Below, one piece after another: positions 9,901-20,565 of a stretch of 64,000 nucleotides of DNA. Made by a program: the position numbers and the translations under genes. This DNA is from Nepenthes gracilis (taxonomy: Eukaryota; Streptophyta; Magnoliopsida; Caryophyllales; Nepenthaceae). Under the pieces are notes generated by a model, which had not been told where the DNA came from, ran no database searches, and saw only the letters and a program-made list of their open reading frames with translations. The first letter of the stretch is position 1. Every line of letters begins with the position of its first letter. The stretch spans positions 8,542,371-8,606,370 of the forward strand of contig BSYO01000026.1 of the NCBI GenBank assembly GCA_033239525.1, given 5' to 3'.

Positions 9901-12900
9901 GGAACATTGTATATAATCCTAGCCTGCAAAAGAGCAGGCAATCAGATAACTCAATCTACGTTTAAAGCCATATTTTATAAGTCATCAGCAGAAACAGACT
10001 ACTCCTCATATAAAGAGCCAATATACTATCACCATTGAGCACGGGGCCCATCGGGAAAAAGAATCACACAGGAAAAAACCGACATCACAATTTTACAGTG
10101 TATGATATGTCCTGATGTGCCTTTGCTTGAATCCTAACCATCTTTCTTCACTTAGAAACTCCGCCTACTTTGCTCCCGTCAAAGCATCTAATTATAAGAA
10201 GTGAATCTCAAGAAGCAAGATAAAGTGGAGATCACATTAAGTAATTAACAACTAATACGGTAAGTTTGTTAAAATTTGTGTGTCTCAGTGATGCCATATG
10301 CAATTTCTAGGCAAGAAGATGCGCAAAAAATGGGACTTATACCTCAATGTTTCAATCAATAGAGTAAATTGAGCAGGGTGATTTAACTAGAGCAATAAAA
10401 TATTGAAAGATTTGGATAAGGTAGTAAAGAAGTATTTAACCAGCAATCTGTTGGATTTTGTTACTCCCTTGTGAGTGCTCAACAAACGGTGACATCATCG
10501 GAGATTGCACAGGTTTTGTGTGGAGTGCTGCAAATTGGTTACAGCAGAAGGGCCAAGGACTTTGTGGAGATAAGGCCCGAGGACTTTATACAACAAAGGG
10601 CTGAGGACTTTGCAGAGATAAGGCCCGAGGACTTTATACAGTAAAGGCCTGAGGACTTAAGGAGGAATTCAGGAGTAGAATTTCGGTGTGGCCAATTTGT
10701 TGCAGAGAGAGCATATTAGCTGGTTGGCAAAATGACTGGTCAACGGGTTGACCGGCTAGGAAGGTAAAGTAGCTGGTCAACCTTCGTTGACCAGCTAATG
10801 GCAAAATGATCGGCATGTCAGGATTTACCGGTATGGACAAATTTACCGGTATGGGCAAAATAACCGGTATGGACAAATTTACCGGTATGGATGGATTGGC
10901 CAGTGTGGCATGATTTACCGGTATGAAATTCCAGTATGAAATTGACCGGTTTGCAACAGTGCTACGTTTGGGGCAAAATGGCCGGTTGTGCCATTTTGTC
11001 CGGTTGCACCATTTTGCCAAGTTTAGACAAAATGGCCGGTTTGCACGAGTTACTGGTATGGCTTAAATGCCGGTATGGCCATTTTGGCGGGGAAGTCATC
11101 AACAAGGCGCGATTGATCATTGCCAACAAGAGGATGACCAACCTTGGCAATACCATGGTGCAATTGTTCATCACCAGGGTTTGGTCACACATAGTTTCTT
11201 TGCTCTTTTCTGAAAAAGATTTTACCAGTTGACCAACAATAAGCAAACTATACCTTGGTATTAACCTTTACCGGTCTGCATTCACCCAAAGCGAAGAAAT
11301 TCCAGCACACTGGACACCTGCCCACTGCAGAAATTCAAAATAATCTTCACTTATTGACCTTCTACAAAATTTACAAGGAAGATAGAAACTAAACTGACCT
11401 GGATGGAGTTAGTGGCGGGCGTTTTTAGAGCAACATACTTTTATGCGAAAAGTTGACTTACGGGGCACGTGTGCCATGTTTAAGATTTCTTGGTGATCTT
11501 TCAGTATGTGCCATCTTACAGAGCATGTGTCTACAGAAAGCTCAAAAACTGATGAAAATGTGGTACAAATCATCTGTAAGATCAGCCAGGAGAGTAAATA
11601 GAGATTTGGAGCCATGATTATTATAAAAGGTGTCAGGAGCTTCAAGCAACATGTGCGAGGCACCAAGGGTTGTGCTGGTGTGAGTGAAATCACCAATGGG
11701 CGTTAAGCAATGTAGTGAGAAATCACTAGGGGCGCTATGCGCCAGGCCGTATGTGTGCGGGAGTGAAACGAAAGTTACCGTTTCACTACACTTGTAAAAT
11801 ATCTGCGAGCAGAGAGAACCACAGTGAGAGGAAGGAGAGAAGGAAAAACTGTGAGATAAAAGGGAAGAAGAGTTTCCTTACTCTAGGTGATTTTTTTTAT
11901 TGTTCTCAATTCTCAGGGGTTTGTGTAGTCAGGGTGGATTACTTGTATTATGTCTCAGGGTTTTTATAACCGATTTTATATAGTGAAAGTTTTTGGAGTT
12001 TGTCTCGTGGTTTTTCCCCTTAATTAAGAAGGGTTTCCACGTTAAAATATTGTGCATCTCTTTTATTCCTTATTCCCACTAAATTGGTAGCTGATGATGA
12101 TGGGGGATTTGGGTTTTCATTGCGCCGGATCGGGTGAATCCAGGTTTCGAACCCCAACACAATCATCTCTGAAAAAGGAAAAAAATGAGGAAGAGACTTT
12201 GAAACCACTCGGCATGGGGGGGATTAAGAAGTTCTCATTGATATTTTTGTTGTTTACTACTCATCCATTAAGAATCCACAAGTGAAATGGAAAACAATAA
12301 GAACCTGGCAATTTCACAAGATGATATGCACACTGAGCCACACGGTTTAATTAGCCATAAAATATTATATCTTGAGACAAAAATGAAGTCTCCAGCCAAA
12401 AAAAAGAGTAAAAAAATAAAGTCAGTTCCCCACAATATGTCCTACCTGCTTAAAAATGGTACTAGTGCCAGATTGATCATTGCCAACAAGGAGGAGTTTG
12501 TGAAGTTCTCTTTGCTCAGGGTATCTTGCCTCTGGTCCATCAATACCATGGTGCAATTGTTCATCACCAGGGTTTGCAGATTCAGGAGTCGGCAAAGATA
12601 AAAGAGTGCACACAAGCTTTGCTCTTTTCTGAAAAAGATTTTACCAGTTGTTTTCCTGATTATAATAAATGTAATAGCACAACAATAAGCAAACTATACC
12701 TTGCCCCATATATTCCCCTTTACAATGTCCATTCCCTCTTCTACATACGATCCATCTGCATTCACCCAAAGCGAAGAAATTCCAGCACACTGGACACCTG
12801 CCCACTGCAGAAATTCAAAATAATCTTCACTTATTGACCTTCTACAAAATTTACAAGGGAAGTAGAAACTAAACTGACCTGCAGCATCAAGAGCTCTACT

Positions 12901-14361
12901 TTAGTAATCTCCCTATTATTGATCAGCACATTTGTATTTCCGTTACTAGCATCTCGCTTGATGGGACCACCAACGTTAAGTTGGGGACTAATAATCTGGC
13001 AAGGCTTATGACCTTCCTGTTACATTTACGCCTATAATGTTAAAAGACTCGCTGAACCAAAAGAATTCAACATACTTTTATGGGAAAAGAGAATTGAAAT
13101 GTACCTTTCCCCAAAACCCAGATACTTTATCGTACCAATAATTGCCATGTTTAAGATTTCTTGGTGGACATGGGCATTTCAGCAATGACATCAGCTCCTC
13201 CTGGCATAGAGGCTTGCCATTCACACATATTTCTGCTACTAATTGATTCACAGCGCATGATATCTCAGCATTCATTATTTGTTTAACTTGTGACTCACAG
13301 AGCAATCGCCTGAGCATTCGAGAACATTTTCCTAGTACCCTTTTCTTGGACTCTGCAATTGGAATACCAATACAAGTAAGGCATTTTCTTCCTTCTGGCA
13401 TCGAGCCCATTGCTCTCAGAACACAATTACTACAATACTTTGCATCGCAAACAATGCAGGCTTCCTTCTCGGTGACACGATTCCCCTTTAGGCATCGATG
13501 GCAAAGCCCTTTCTTGATCTTTCTGTCAGGTACTCGTCTCTCCTGGATAACTTCTTTCTCGGCCTGCATAGGTTCTTCCAGATCCACCTCAAATGATTTA
13601 GGATTGAGGAAAGTAACAGCAGACTTTCTCTTCCCATGTTGAAGATCAGCTTCATCATCCCAAACCTCTCCTTCAGAACAAATCTCTGCTGACACAGCTT
13701 GAGGTGTCAAACTTGGTTCTGTTGAATTCCCATTTGCAGGATTCCTACGGTTCCCAAAATCCTCAATCTCATCGTAATTAATGGGAGTTGCCCTCATGTC
13801 GGAGCTTCCAGATAACTCATAAGAATGATCATGGCTGTCGGAAAATCGCAGTGTACCTGAACTGTCTGTCCCATCAGGTAACTTGTCCAAACAGTCATCT
13901 ACATTCTCTGAGAAAACGGCGGCCTTCCCACCAACAAAACCTGATTGATCTACCGAGCATTCACCATCCTCCAGTGTGTCCACCGGAGCACCACTCCCAC
14001 CACCATATTCACCAGAAGAAGCGTGGTTATCGGAATCCCTATATCTTGTCCCCAACTGCGCCAACGAATTTACGAAATCCCTACCTGTAGACCCCAATCC
14101 AACCCTTTTCGAATGCCTCTTATTGCTCTTAGCTACGGGTTGAACAACGGGCAATGACAAATTATTCAACAAAGCAGCTGAGGCAGCCACCTTAGCGATT
14201 GGAATGCGATCCACCTCAACCGGAACTGCCTTTGGCAGATCATAGCCTACCGGAAGCCCCTTATACTCCGAGGCAATAGAGTACTCGAAGCTAACATCAA
14301 CATACTCCCTACTAGACACTGATCTCGAAACCGGCATGATCTTTTTCACCATGCTAGCCAT
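6931..14361 (-). CDS. XLG: Extra-large G protein (XLG1/XLG2-like), complete gene
   Basis: Plant-specific extra-large G-alpha protein, which pairs with G-beta-gamma at the plasma membrane and acts in immunity and development. Exons on minus: 14361-13105, 13016-12879, 12804-12700, 12628-12446, 9923-9746, 9259-9024, 8087-7924, 7501-6931; phases are continuous and give 943 aa. Residues 27-43 carry the XLG N-terminal [17 protein letters not shown] signature. Cysteines at 287, 290, 302, 305, 310, 313, 327 and 330 form the Cys-rich CxxC region ([16 protein letters not shown]). The G-alpha-like part begins near residue 540: P-loop GNDQSGTS at 549-556, FLER at the helical/Ras boundary, [19 protein letters not shown] near switch I, and a G4 box reading DKFD at 831-834. 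Both nucleotide boxes depart from canonical G-alpha, as is usual in XLGs. The Met start opens a long first exon with no in-frame upstream ORF. Intron 4 is expanded by a solo LTR. Assignment to XLG1 or XLG2 is uncertain. Confidence 0.94.
7502..7923 (-). other. XLG intron 7
   Basis: Intron between the exon ending EALA-Q and the last exon starting YQLVRV; donor GTGAGT, acceptor AACAG. AT-rich; nothing recognised in it. Confidence 0.8.
8088..9023 (-). other. XLG intron 6
   Basis: Intron of about 940 bp with donor GTAAGA and acceptor ATGCAG. It contains facing T and A runs near 8578-8601. No gene or recognisable element seen. Confidence 0.75.
9260..9745 (-). other. XLG intron 5
   Basis: Intron of 486 bp, donor GTATAG, acceptor CTGCAG. 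Nothing recognised in it. Confidence 0.8.
10444..10448 (+). repeat. Target site duplication (left) of solo LTR in XLG intron
   Basis: CAATC immediately before the TGTTGG end; the same five bases follow the CA end at 12160-12164. Confidence 0.85.
10549..10660 (+). repeat. 48-bp tandem repeat, about 2.3 copies
   Basis: Units start near 10550, 10598 and 10646, each with GAGGACTTTR motifs and an AGATAAGGCCCGAGG middle. Internal to the solo LTR. Confidence 0.75.
10771..10796. promoter_or_regulatory. Perfect inverted repeat with W-box cores
   Basis: AGCTGGTCAAC and GTTGACCAGCT pair over 11 bp around a 4-base spacer. Each arm has a TTGAC core, the WRKY-binding W-box core. Two further TTGAC cores lie at 10739-10743 and 10748-10752. 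Function is inference. Confidence 0.5.
10825..10896 (+). repeat. 18-bp ACCGGTATGG tandem repeat
   Basis: Four consecutive units of TTACCGGTATGGACAAAT form with small changes; looser ACCGGT and CCGGTATGG copies continue to about 11080. Confidence 0.75.
11111..11495 (-). pseudogene. Mosaic of XLG exon/intron fragments
   Basis: Seven blocks match the parent gene in the same order and orientation. Copy to source: 11111-11130 to 12471-12490; 11148-11183 to 12541-12576; 11198-11231 to 12617-12650; 11234-11257 to 12680-12703; 11275-11401 to 12755-12881; about 11431-11452 to 13068-13089; about 11473-11495 to 13144-13166. The blocks cover parts of exons 1, 3 and 4 plus introns 2 and 3, and are nearly identical to the source apart from missing intervals and unrelated filler. 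Intronic sequence is kept, so it is a DNA-level copy and not a processed one. The exon 3-like piece keeps its acceptor but runs into a stop. Confidence 0.85.
12160..12164 (+). repeat. Target site duplication (right) of solo LTR in XLG intron
   Basis: CAATC, identical to 10444-10448. Confidence 0.85.
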
Positions 14362-15243
14362 CTTTTCCAGCTAAATTCAAAATTTAAACAAAAGTGACAA
14401 AATAAATTTCAAAAACAAAAGAAGAATTACCACAAATGACCTCGAAGTACGCAAACTTTTGAACTCCAGTTCAATTTAAAGCGAATGAAAGAAGTGTCTG
14501 GGATATGCAGAGACCGGCAAAGCTCACAAATTCTTTCATTAGACCTTAGTTAATAAAATAAGAGAGAGATGTCTTGAGAGAGGAAGAGAGAGGATGCTGC
14601 AACGTCCATAGTCAAATCAATGAATTCGACTTTGAAACTCAAAAATAGTGAAATGAAGGAAACAGTTCGAGTAAATGTCTTGGAAAACGCAGATTCTCTG
14701 ACTTGTAGATCATGAGTAAGAGACGATGGAGGGAGAAAGAGATGGGACGACCGGACCTCGGACTTCTTCAACGACGCGTTGTCTGGGAAACTGCCTGGTG
14801 GCAGGTGAAGGGGGAAGAGAGAGAGACGAACGCAATTGAGGTGTGGGTCCGTCGTTGTAAGGGTATTATGGTCAAAATGGTACAAATAAAAAATGATTTA
14901 GTAAGCACATGATTGTCACGTGGAAGTGGGCCCTTATCTATTGTGGAAATACATTTTTTTATTTTTTTAGTTTTTCGTTTTTTTTAAATCTGTTTTTTTT
15001 TTCATTTTTTATTTTTTAAAATATTTTAAATTATCTCTTTTAATAAGTTAATATATTTTAATAATTATTTTTAAATTTTTATTCATCTAGTATAGATTAA
15101 AAAATATTAATTAATAAATTATTTGATAAATTTATTAAATATAATTTTAAAAAATAATCTATATAATTTATTTCCTAATTATGACTTGTTTCTAAAAAAT
15201 AATTATTTTATTATTTAGTGTAAATCTTTCTCGAGAAGGAAGT
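14362..15243. other. XLG 5' UTR/promoter and AT-rich intergenic DNA
   Basis: The part next to the start codon (to about 14900) should hold the XLG 5' UTR and promoter, but I could not fix a TATA box or start site. From about 14940 the sequence is strongly AT-rich with no feature I recognise, up to the Tat LTR at 15244. Confidence 0.5.
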
Positions 15244-16237
15244 TGATGAGTTCGGTAAAGTGCAGACAGGCTCAGAATCCAACCCGTAGGGATAGTAGCA
15301 ATCTAGCCGACATTTTTCTAAGGCTATGGCCCATGAGGCGCAATAAAGGACAATTCAACCCACCAAGAGGGAAGAAGCTTAGATGGTAGAGGCCTATTGT
15401 GCGGACTGTCAAGTCAAAGGTCTGGACAATGAAGTGGTTGGCCTGTGCGGGTTAACTCAGGACTGTTCAGCAAAGAACATTCGATTAGAGTTGCCCACAG
15501 TGATGTGTCCACGGTTGCCCCTCTTGAGTGGCTGATGACAACCTCGACAACACAGCACAAGCAATCAAGGAGAACTTGCCATAATGCAACCATAACAACT
15601 TTCTTGACAGTTTAGCAAATATCTATAGAATATTCACCATACAACGTATCACTCTAGAATGGCAAGCGCAACTATGCCATGTTTTCAAAAAGGCGATGGT
15701 TACCATATGTACCCCACACACGATCGTTGAGACAGTTTAGCAGATTTACCAGGGTAACCTGCAATTAGCTGTGAGGCCCAAGGGAGGTTACACTAACTCC
15801 AATCCTATAAATATCTCTTCACCCCTACGGGAAGGGGATTGAGAAATCTTTACACTCAAATGTCCTAGAAAAGTCGAAGAAGTTCTCTCTCTCAAGCCAC
15901 TCAGCCTGTGAGCGCACACCCATTAAAAAGCAACTCATTGTTGAGTGCATTTCTGGGAGTCTAGTCCTCCAATCCACACTCAATCTTCCTCTTTTGTGTA
16001 TCCAAGCATTATTTGCATCCTCCATTTTTCTTTCAATCATACAAATATTTCTAACTTGAGCGTTGGAGGATATATCGAGAATCGAGTCCTGCCATCTTCT
16101 GACATCTTGTTCATTTGTTATAGTCTATAGGATACATGTTATCAACAATGGAGATCAAACTCGCCTTAATTTAACCTATTAAAAAAAATTAGGCTGCTCC
16201 CTAATCCTCGCAGTAATCTGAATTTGAGGATGCTTCA
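15244..16237 (+). repeat. 5' LTR of old Tat element
   Basis: Starts TGATGAGTTC and ends in CA before the primer site. It shares long stretches with 35739-36698, for example CGTATCACTCTAGAATGGCA and AGAACTTGCCATAATGCAAC. It contains a TTGAGCGTTGGAGG motif near the U5 as in the other Tat LTRs of the window. Confidence 0.85.
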
Positions 16238-16296
16238 TTGGCACCGTCTATGGGAAATTGATTAAAAGTTTAACCATAACACTTACAAAGGAAAAC

Positions 16297-18330
16297 ATGG
16301 TCAACATTAGGGTACAAGCCAATACTCTAACCAGAGACGTTGCCTCCCATGGCGACGACCCCTCTACGAGTAGCCGTGTGGATGAGCGGCCAACTCTTGA
16401 CATGCAAGCACTCGCCGCCCAGATGGACAATGTGTCCAAAATGTTTTAGGCCCTCTGCATGCATCTGGACGGATAGCGGTTGGGGTTCCCTCCTCCACAT
16501 CCCAGACTTCAACTTCAAAACGAAGGAACCGGAGGAAGCGACACCCGATTGAGAAGACCTAGTGACCTAACGATCTCAAAGTCCAAGCAACCTCAAGTGA
16601 CAGGGCGTGGCTATGGTTGGAGGGCTGATTAAGTTACGGGATGCAGGATGAAATCCCAAAATGGTGGAATCATCGCTATTCCCAAGATGATCAAAGGCCC
16701 CCAACACAGGTGGAAGCCTCTTGCAGCACTAGGCCGGTGACAGCTAGCATCCACCTAGTTCAGTGTCCCTCTTTAAACCACTCGAAGTTGAAAATCTTCC
16801 TTAATGCAAAGAAAATTGTGTCTTCTCTACGAATAGAGGAGCGAGTAAAGAAATTGAGTAGTACGTGTTTAGAGGAAGCGCCGACAAACATTTCACAGAT
16901 CTAAGAAGGTTGTCGTTCACAATGGAGATTCGGATACAGCTACTACATCACAAGTTCAAGATACTGACCCTGGAACCCTATAATGGGAGTTTCGATTTGA
17001 TGGACTATCTGAATTATTTTTATACCTTATTGGGCTTCTAGGGCCTGAATGATACTACTATATATTTGTGCTTCCCTCTGACCCTCAAAGTGTATGCCCG
17101 AATTTTATTCTACCATTGATAGTCGAATTCAATCCGGATATTTTAGGAACTGGTTGATAGCTTTCTATCGCAATTTGTCTTCAGTTGGAAGGAGGAGTAG
17201 CCTTGGCACCTCGTCAATATCAAGTAGTGGCCAAGCAAAAGTTTGAAGCACTTCCTAGCCAAATTCATTGCTGAGGCTCGATAGATATCCAAGCTCACTG
17301 ACGAGGTGAAATTGAATGCCTTCATAGCAAGTATGGAGTTGGGTGATTTCTTTAAGTACTTAATCCATTAGGACTCCAAAACCTTCTAAGAGGCTGAGAT
17401 CATCACCCACACTTATATAACTATTGAAGAGGCCAACAAAGTGAAGCAGCTAAAATGCACGGACCACTTCCACCAAGGGTTGACGAATGGGAAGAAGAGG
17501 AATGGAGACAACATCAATCCTCAAGACCATAGGAAGCAACCTAGGTGGAGCCGGGTACTTAGAGGAAGTTTAGACTTCTGAATCTGACCATTTTGAATGA
17601 CTTTCGAACTAATATCCTTATACAAATCTAGGATGAAAAGTTTCTAAAGTGGCCCAAGCTATCCAAGAACTCGAAGGGAGATGATCAGTTAAAATACTAC
17701 TTTTATTATCGATTTTTCGGTCATAGTATTAAAGGCTGTTAGATTCTACAAAGGGAGATAGAGGCCCTCATCTAAAAAGGGCACCTCACCAGATTCTTAC
17801 AAGACCCAAGATAGGCCTCTGGTAGAGCAAAAGAAGATGAGTAGGAGCAGCAGTAGCTGAGAAAACGGATCGCAGTTGGGGTAATCAATATGATAACCAC
17901 AAGAGCACCCAAGGACAACGCCTCAGACCTCTCAAAGAAAGCTTTTAGTAGCAAGAAGTAGAGGGTAGGAGTTAGGAATGATATCATTAGTTTTAGTGAC
18001 GACAATATAACATACGTAATAACTCCCCATTCTGATCCTTTGGTTATATCTGTATTCATTTCGAATGGTATGATTGACTACCAATTCAAACAAGTCTTTA
18101 TTACTAATGAAAGCTCTCACAATTCGCTATATCTAGATACATTCTTTAAATTTGGATTAAAAAAGAGTCAAATGATGTCAGTCTAGGGGCCCTTATATTG
18201 ACTGGATAATGAACCTGTACTAATCCAGGGAGCCATCCAACTGGAGGTTACCCCATGAACGTACCCGAAGACAGTATCTCAAATGCTCACATTCTTAATA
18301 GTCGACCTACCCTCAGTCTGCATTGACATC
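16297..18330 (+). pseudogene. Tat gag and protease relic
   Basis: Degenerate gag: a short N-terminal frame with DERPTLDMQALAAQMDNVSK near 16380-16440, then in shifting frames the segments DGSFDLMDYLN-like (about 16980), EVKLNAFIASMELGDFFKYL (about 17300-17360) and YYFYYRFFGHSIKGC (about 17695-17740, the usual C/H cluster region of Tat gag). A protease-like piece with LYLDTFFKFGLKKSQ is near 18130-18170. Many stops and frameshifts. The match to the better-preserved copy at 41159-43270 is what makes the assignment. Confidence 0.75.
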
Positions 18331-18539
18331 CTGAGATGGCCCTACCTGACCACGTCTAGGATAGTGACATTGATCCTATACCTAAAGATGAAATTTTCAA
18401 TAGCATGTGATATTAGAGAGGTCCAAGGTGACTAAGTGACTAGCCGGATGTGTTATCTGTTCTAAATCGCTTAAGTAACCTGGACCAACTGGCTAAAGAC
18501 TTTGACTACCAGGATGAAACTACTTTGCAACAATTAAGG

Positions 18540-20565
18540 CAGGTGAGGCGACCGACCAGATCCCAATGGACCCTAGTAACCCTAAGAAATGCATACAGGT
18601 TCGGAGTTCATTGGCCAGTCCTCTGCATCACGAATTGATCACTTTCCTTTGGCAAAACTCTAATATCTGTGCGTGCACTCCCGCCGACATGCCAGGGATA
18701 CCAATTGGAGTACTAGATAATAGGTTGGGCCTCAATCCCGATCATAATCCCTTCCAACAAAAGTGAAGAAACCACTCCATAGAGAAATTTGTTGCCATTC
18801 AGAAAGAGGTGAAAACGTTGCTCGATACAGGTCTTATCAGGAGGTCCAATACTCGAACTAGCTGTCCAACGTAGTTTTCAACAAGAAGAGTAATAGGAAG
18901 TAGTGAATATGTGTCGATTTCACTAATGTGAATAAGGTGCGTCCCAAAGACAACTTCACTCTGCCAAGGATCAATCTATTGGTAGAATTCACTTATGGAC
19001 ATGAGCTATTGAGTTTTATAAATGCATACTTTGATTACAATTAGAATTGAATGAATCCCAAAAATGAAGAGTACACTTCCTTCACGACGAAGAGTACATC
19101 TCCCGAAGACCAAGGAATGTACTACTTCATGATGAAGAGTACAAGGTTATACCTTTCAGCCTGAAGAACACAGGTGTTATGTACTAACTGCTGGTGAATA
19201 AAATATTTGAAATCCAAATCGATTGAAATATAAAGGTGTATGTAGACGACAAACTCATCAAAATTAAAACCATCAACAACCATATTCGTGACCTCACGAG
19301 ACCTTTGAAGTACTTTGGGCGCACTAGATGAAGCAAAATTTGGCCATGTGTCTTTTCAAGGTATCCTTTGGGAAATTCTTAGGTGTTATCGTCTCTCAGC
19401 AGGTAATCAAGGAAAACCCTGAGAAGATAAATGCCATCATAGACATGAATTCGCCTCGAACAGTAAAGGAAGTTCAAAAGCTCACCAGGAGGCTAGCAAT
19501 GCTCTCTCATTTCCTAGCAAAATCGGTAGAAAAGTATTTTCTCTTCTTCAAGGCTTTGAGAGGAATAAAAATGAACGGCTTCCAGTGGACGACTGACTGC
19601 CAAGCAACCTTCTAAGAGTTAAAGGAATATCTTGCCAGTTTTCTATTGACATCACCAAAAGAAGGTAAGGATATGTACCTTTACCTAGCAGTTTTAGAAT
19701 TGGTACTAAGCTAGGTCGTGATCTTGTAGCAGTCTGATGTACAACGGTCAGTCTACTATGCCAGCAAAATTTTGACAAATATCGAAACCCATTACTCGCA
19801 TGTCGAAAGGATTGTCTTAGCACTCGTCTTTTTTGCAAAGAAGTTGCGGCCGTACTTCTAGGTGTATAAGATCATCATCCTAACTGATCAATCATTGAAG
19901 AAAATCCTACAGAAACTCGACATATCCGAATGATTGGTCAAATGGGCAATCGAATTGGGCAAGTTTGATGTTGAGTTTCGACTGAGGCCGGTTATAAAAG
20001 GCCAGGTACTCGCAGACTTCATAGTTTAAATTGCAACCTTGATTCTGGATGCAGATGATCCCAGTGAAGATGCCCACCAACAAGAGAAAATCCAACCTGG
20101 ACACTGCATGTAGGCGGATCATTAATGCAGTCGCATCGGAGTAGGAGTGGATTTGAGGATTCTAGAAGGGTCAGAGATGAAGCATTTAACGACACTCAAA
20201 TTCTTGGCCACTAATAATGTCGCCAAGTACAAAGCCCTGATCGTTAGACTTTGGTTGGCAAGGGAATGATTGATGAAACAGCTGACCATCTACAGTGACT
20301 TAAAGTTGATTGCTAACCAAGTCCTTTGAAACTTTGAGGTGTCTATCTCCCTACTCGTGAAGTACCTCGCTAGAACGCGGGGTATGAATCGAATGTTTGA
20401 TGAAGTTGAGGTAATGCACACGTTGAAAGAGGGCAGCTGGAAGGCCAATCAGCTGGTGAAGGCGGCGGTGATCGAAAATCTAAAGCAATACTTCCAGGAC
20501 ATGCGAGAAGTCCTAGCCTCCTCGAGTGTAGAGGGGCCTGAGTACGAAGTGCTGCAGGTATCAAA
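18540..20565 (+). pseudogene. Tat reverse transcriptase and RNase H relic
   Basis: Broken reverse transcriptase: a piece equivalent to CVDFTNVNK near 18910-18935 and a YVDDKL-like catalytic segment near 19240-19260, then the frame 19328-19615 with VSFGKFLGVIVSQQ, RTVKEVQKLTRRLA and KYFLFFKALRG, the standard RT-to-RNase H connection of this lineage. RNase H follows in shifted frames (about 20210-20560) ending in KANQLVKAAVIENLKQY. Stops and frameshifts throughout. Confidence 0.8.

Larger units (their letters stand above)
10449..12159 (+). mobile_element. Copia-type solo LTR inside XLG intron 4, carrying XLG fragments
   Basis: Begins TGTTGG and ends CCAACA, with a perfect 5-bp duplication CAATC on both sides. 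The right end has the look of a Ty1/copia LTR U5 (GTCTCGTGGTTTTTCCCC then GGGTTTCCACGTTAAA at about 12003-12047). No second LTR, primer site or pol is present, so it is best read as a solo LTR. It lies opposite in strand to XLG. Its middle (11111-11495) contains seven pieces of the host XLG gene. Its left half holds 48-bp and 18-bp tandem repeats and a cluster of TTGAC cores. Confidence 0.8.

Noticed and set aside
13346..14157. Plus-strand ORFs opposite XLG exon 1
   Set aside because: Frame shadows of the long first exon; no resemblance to known proteins.
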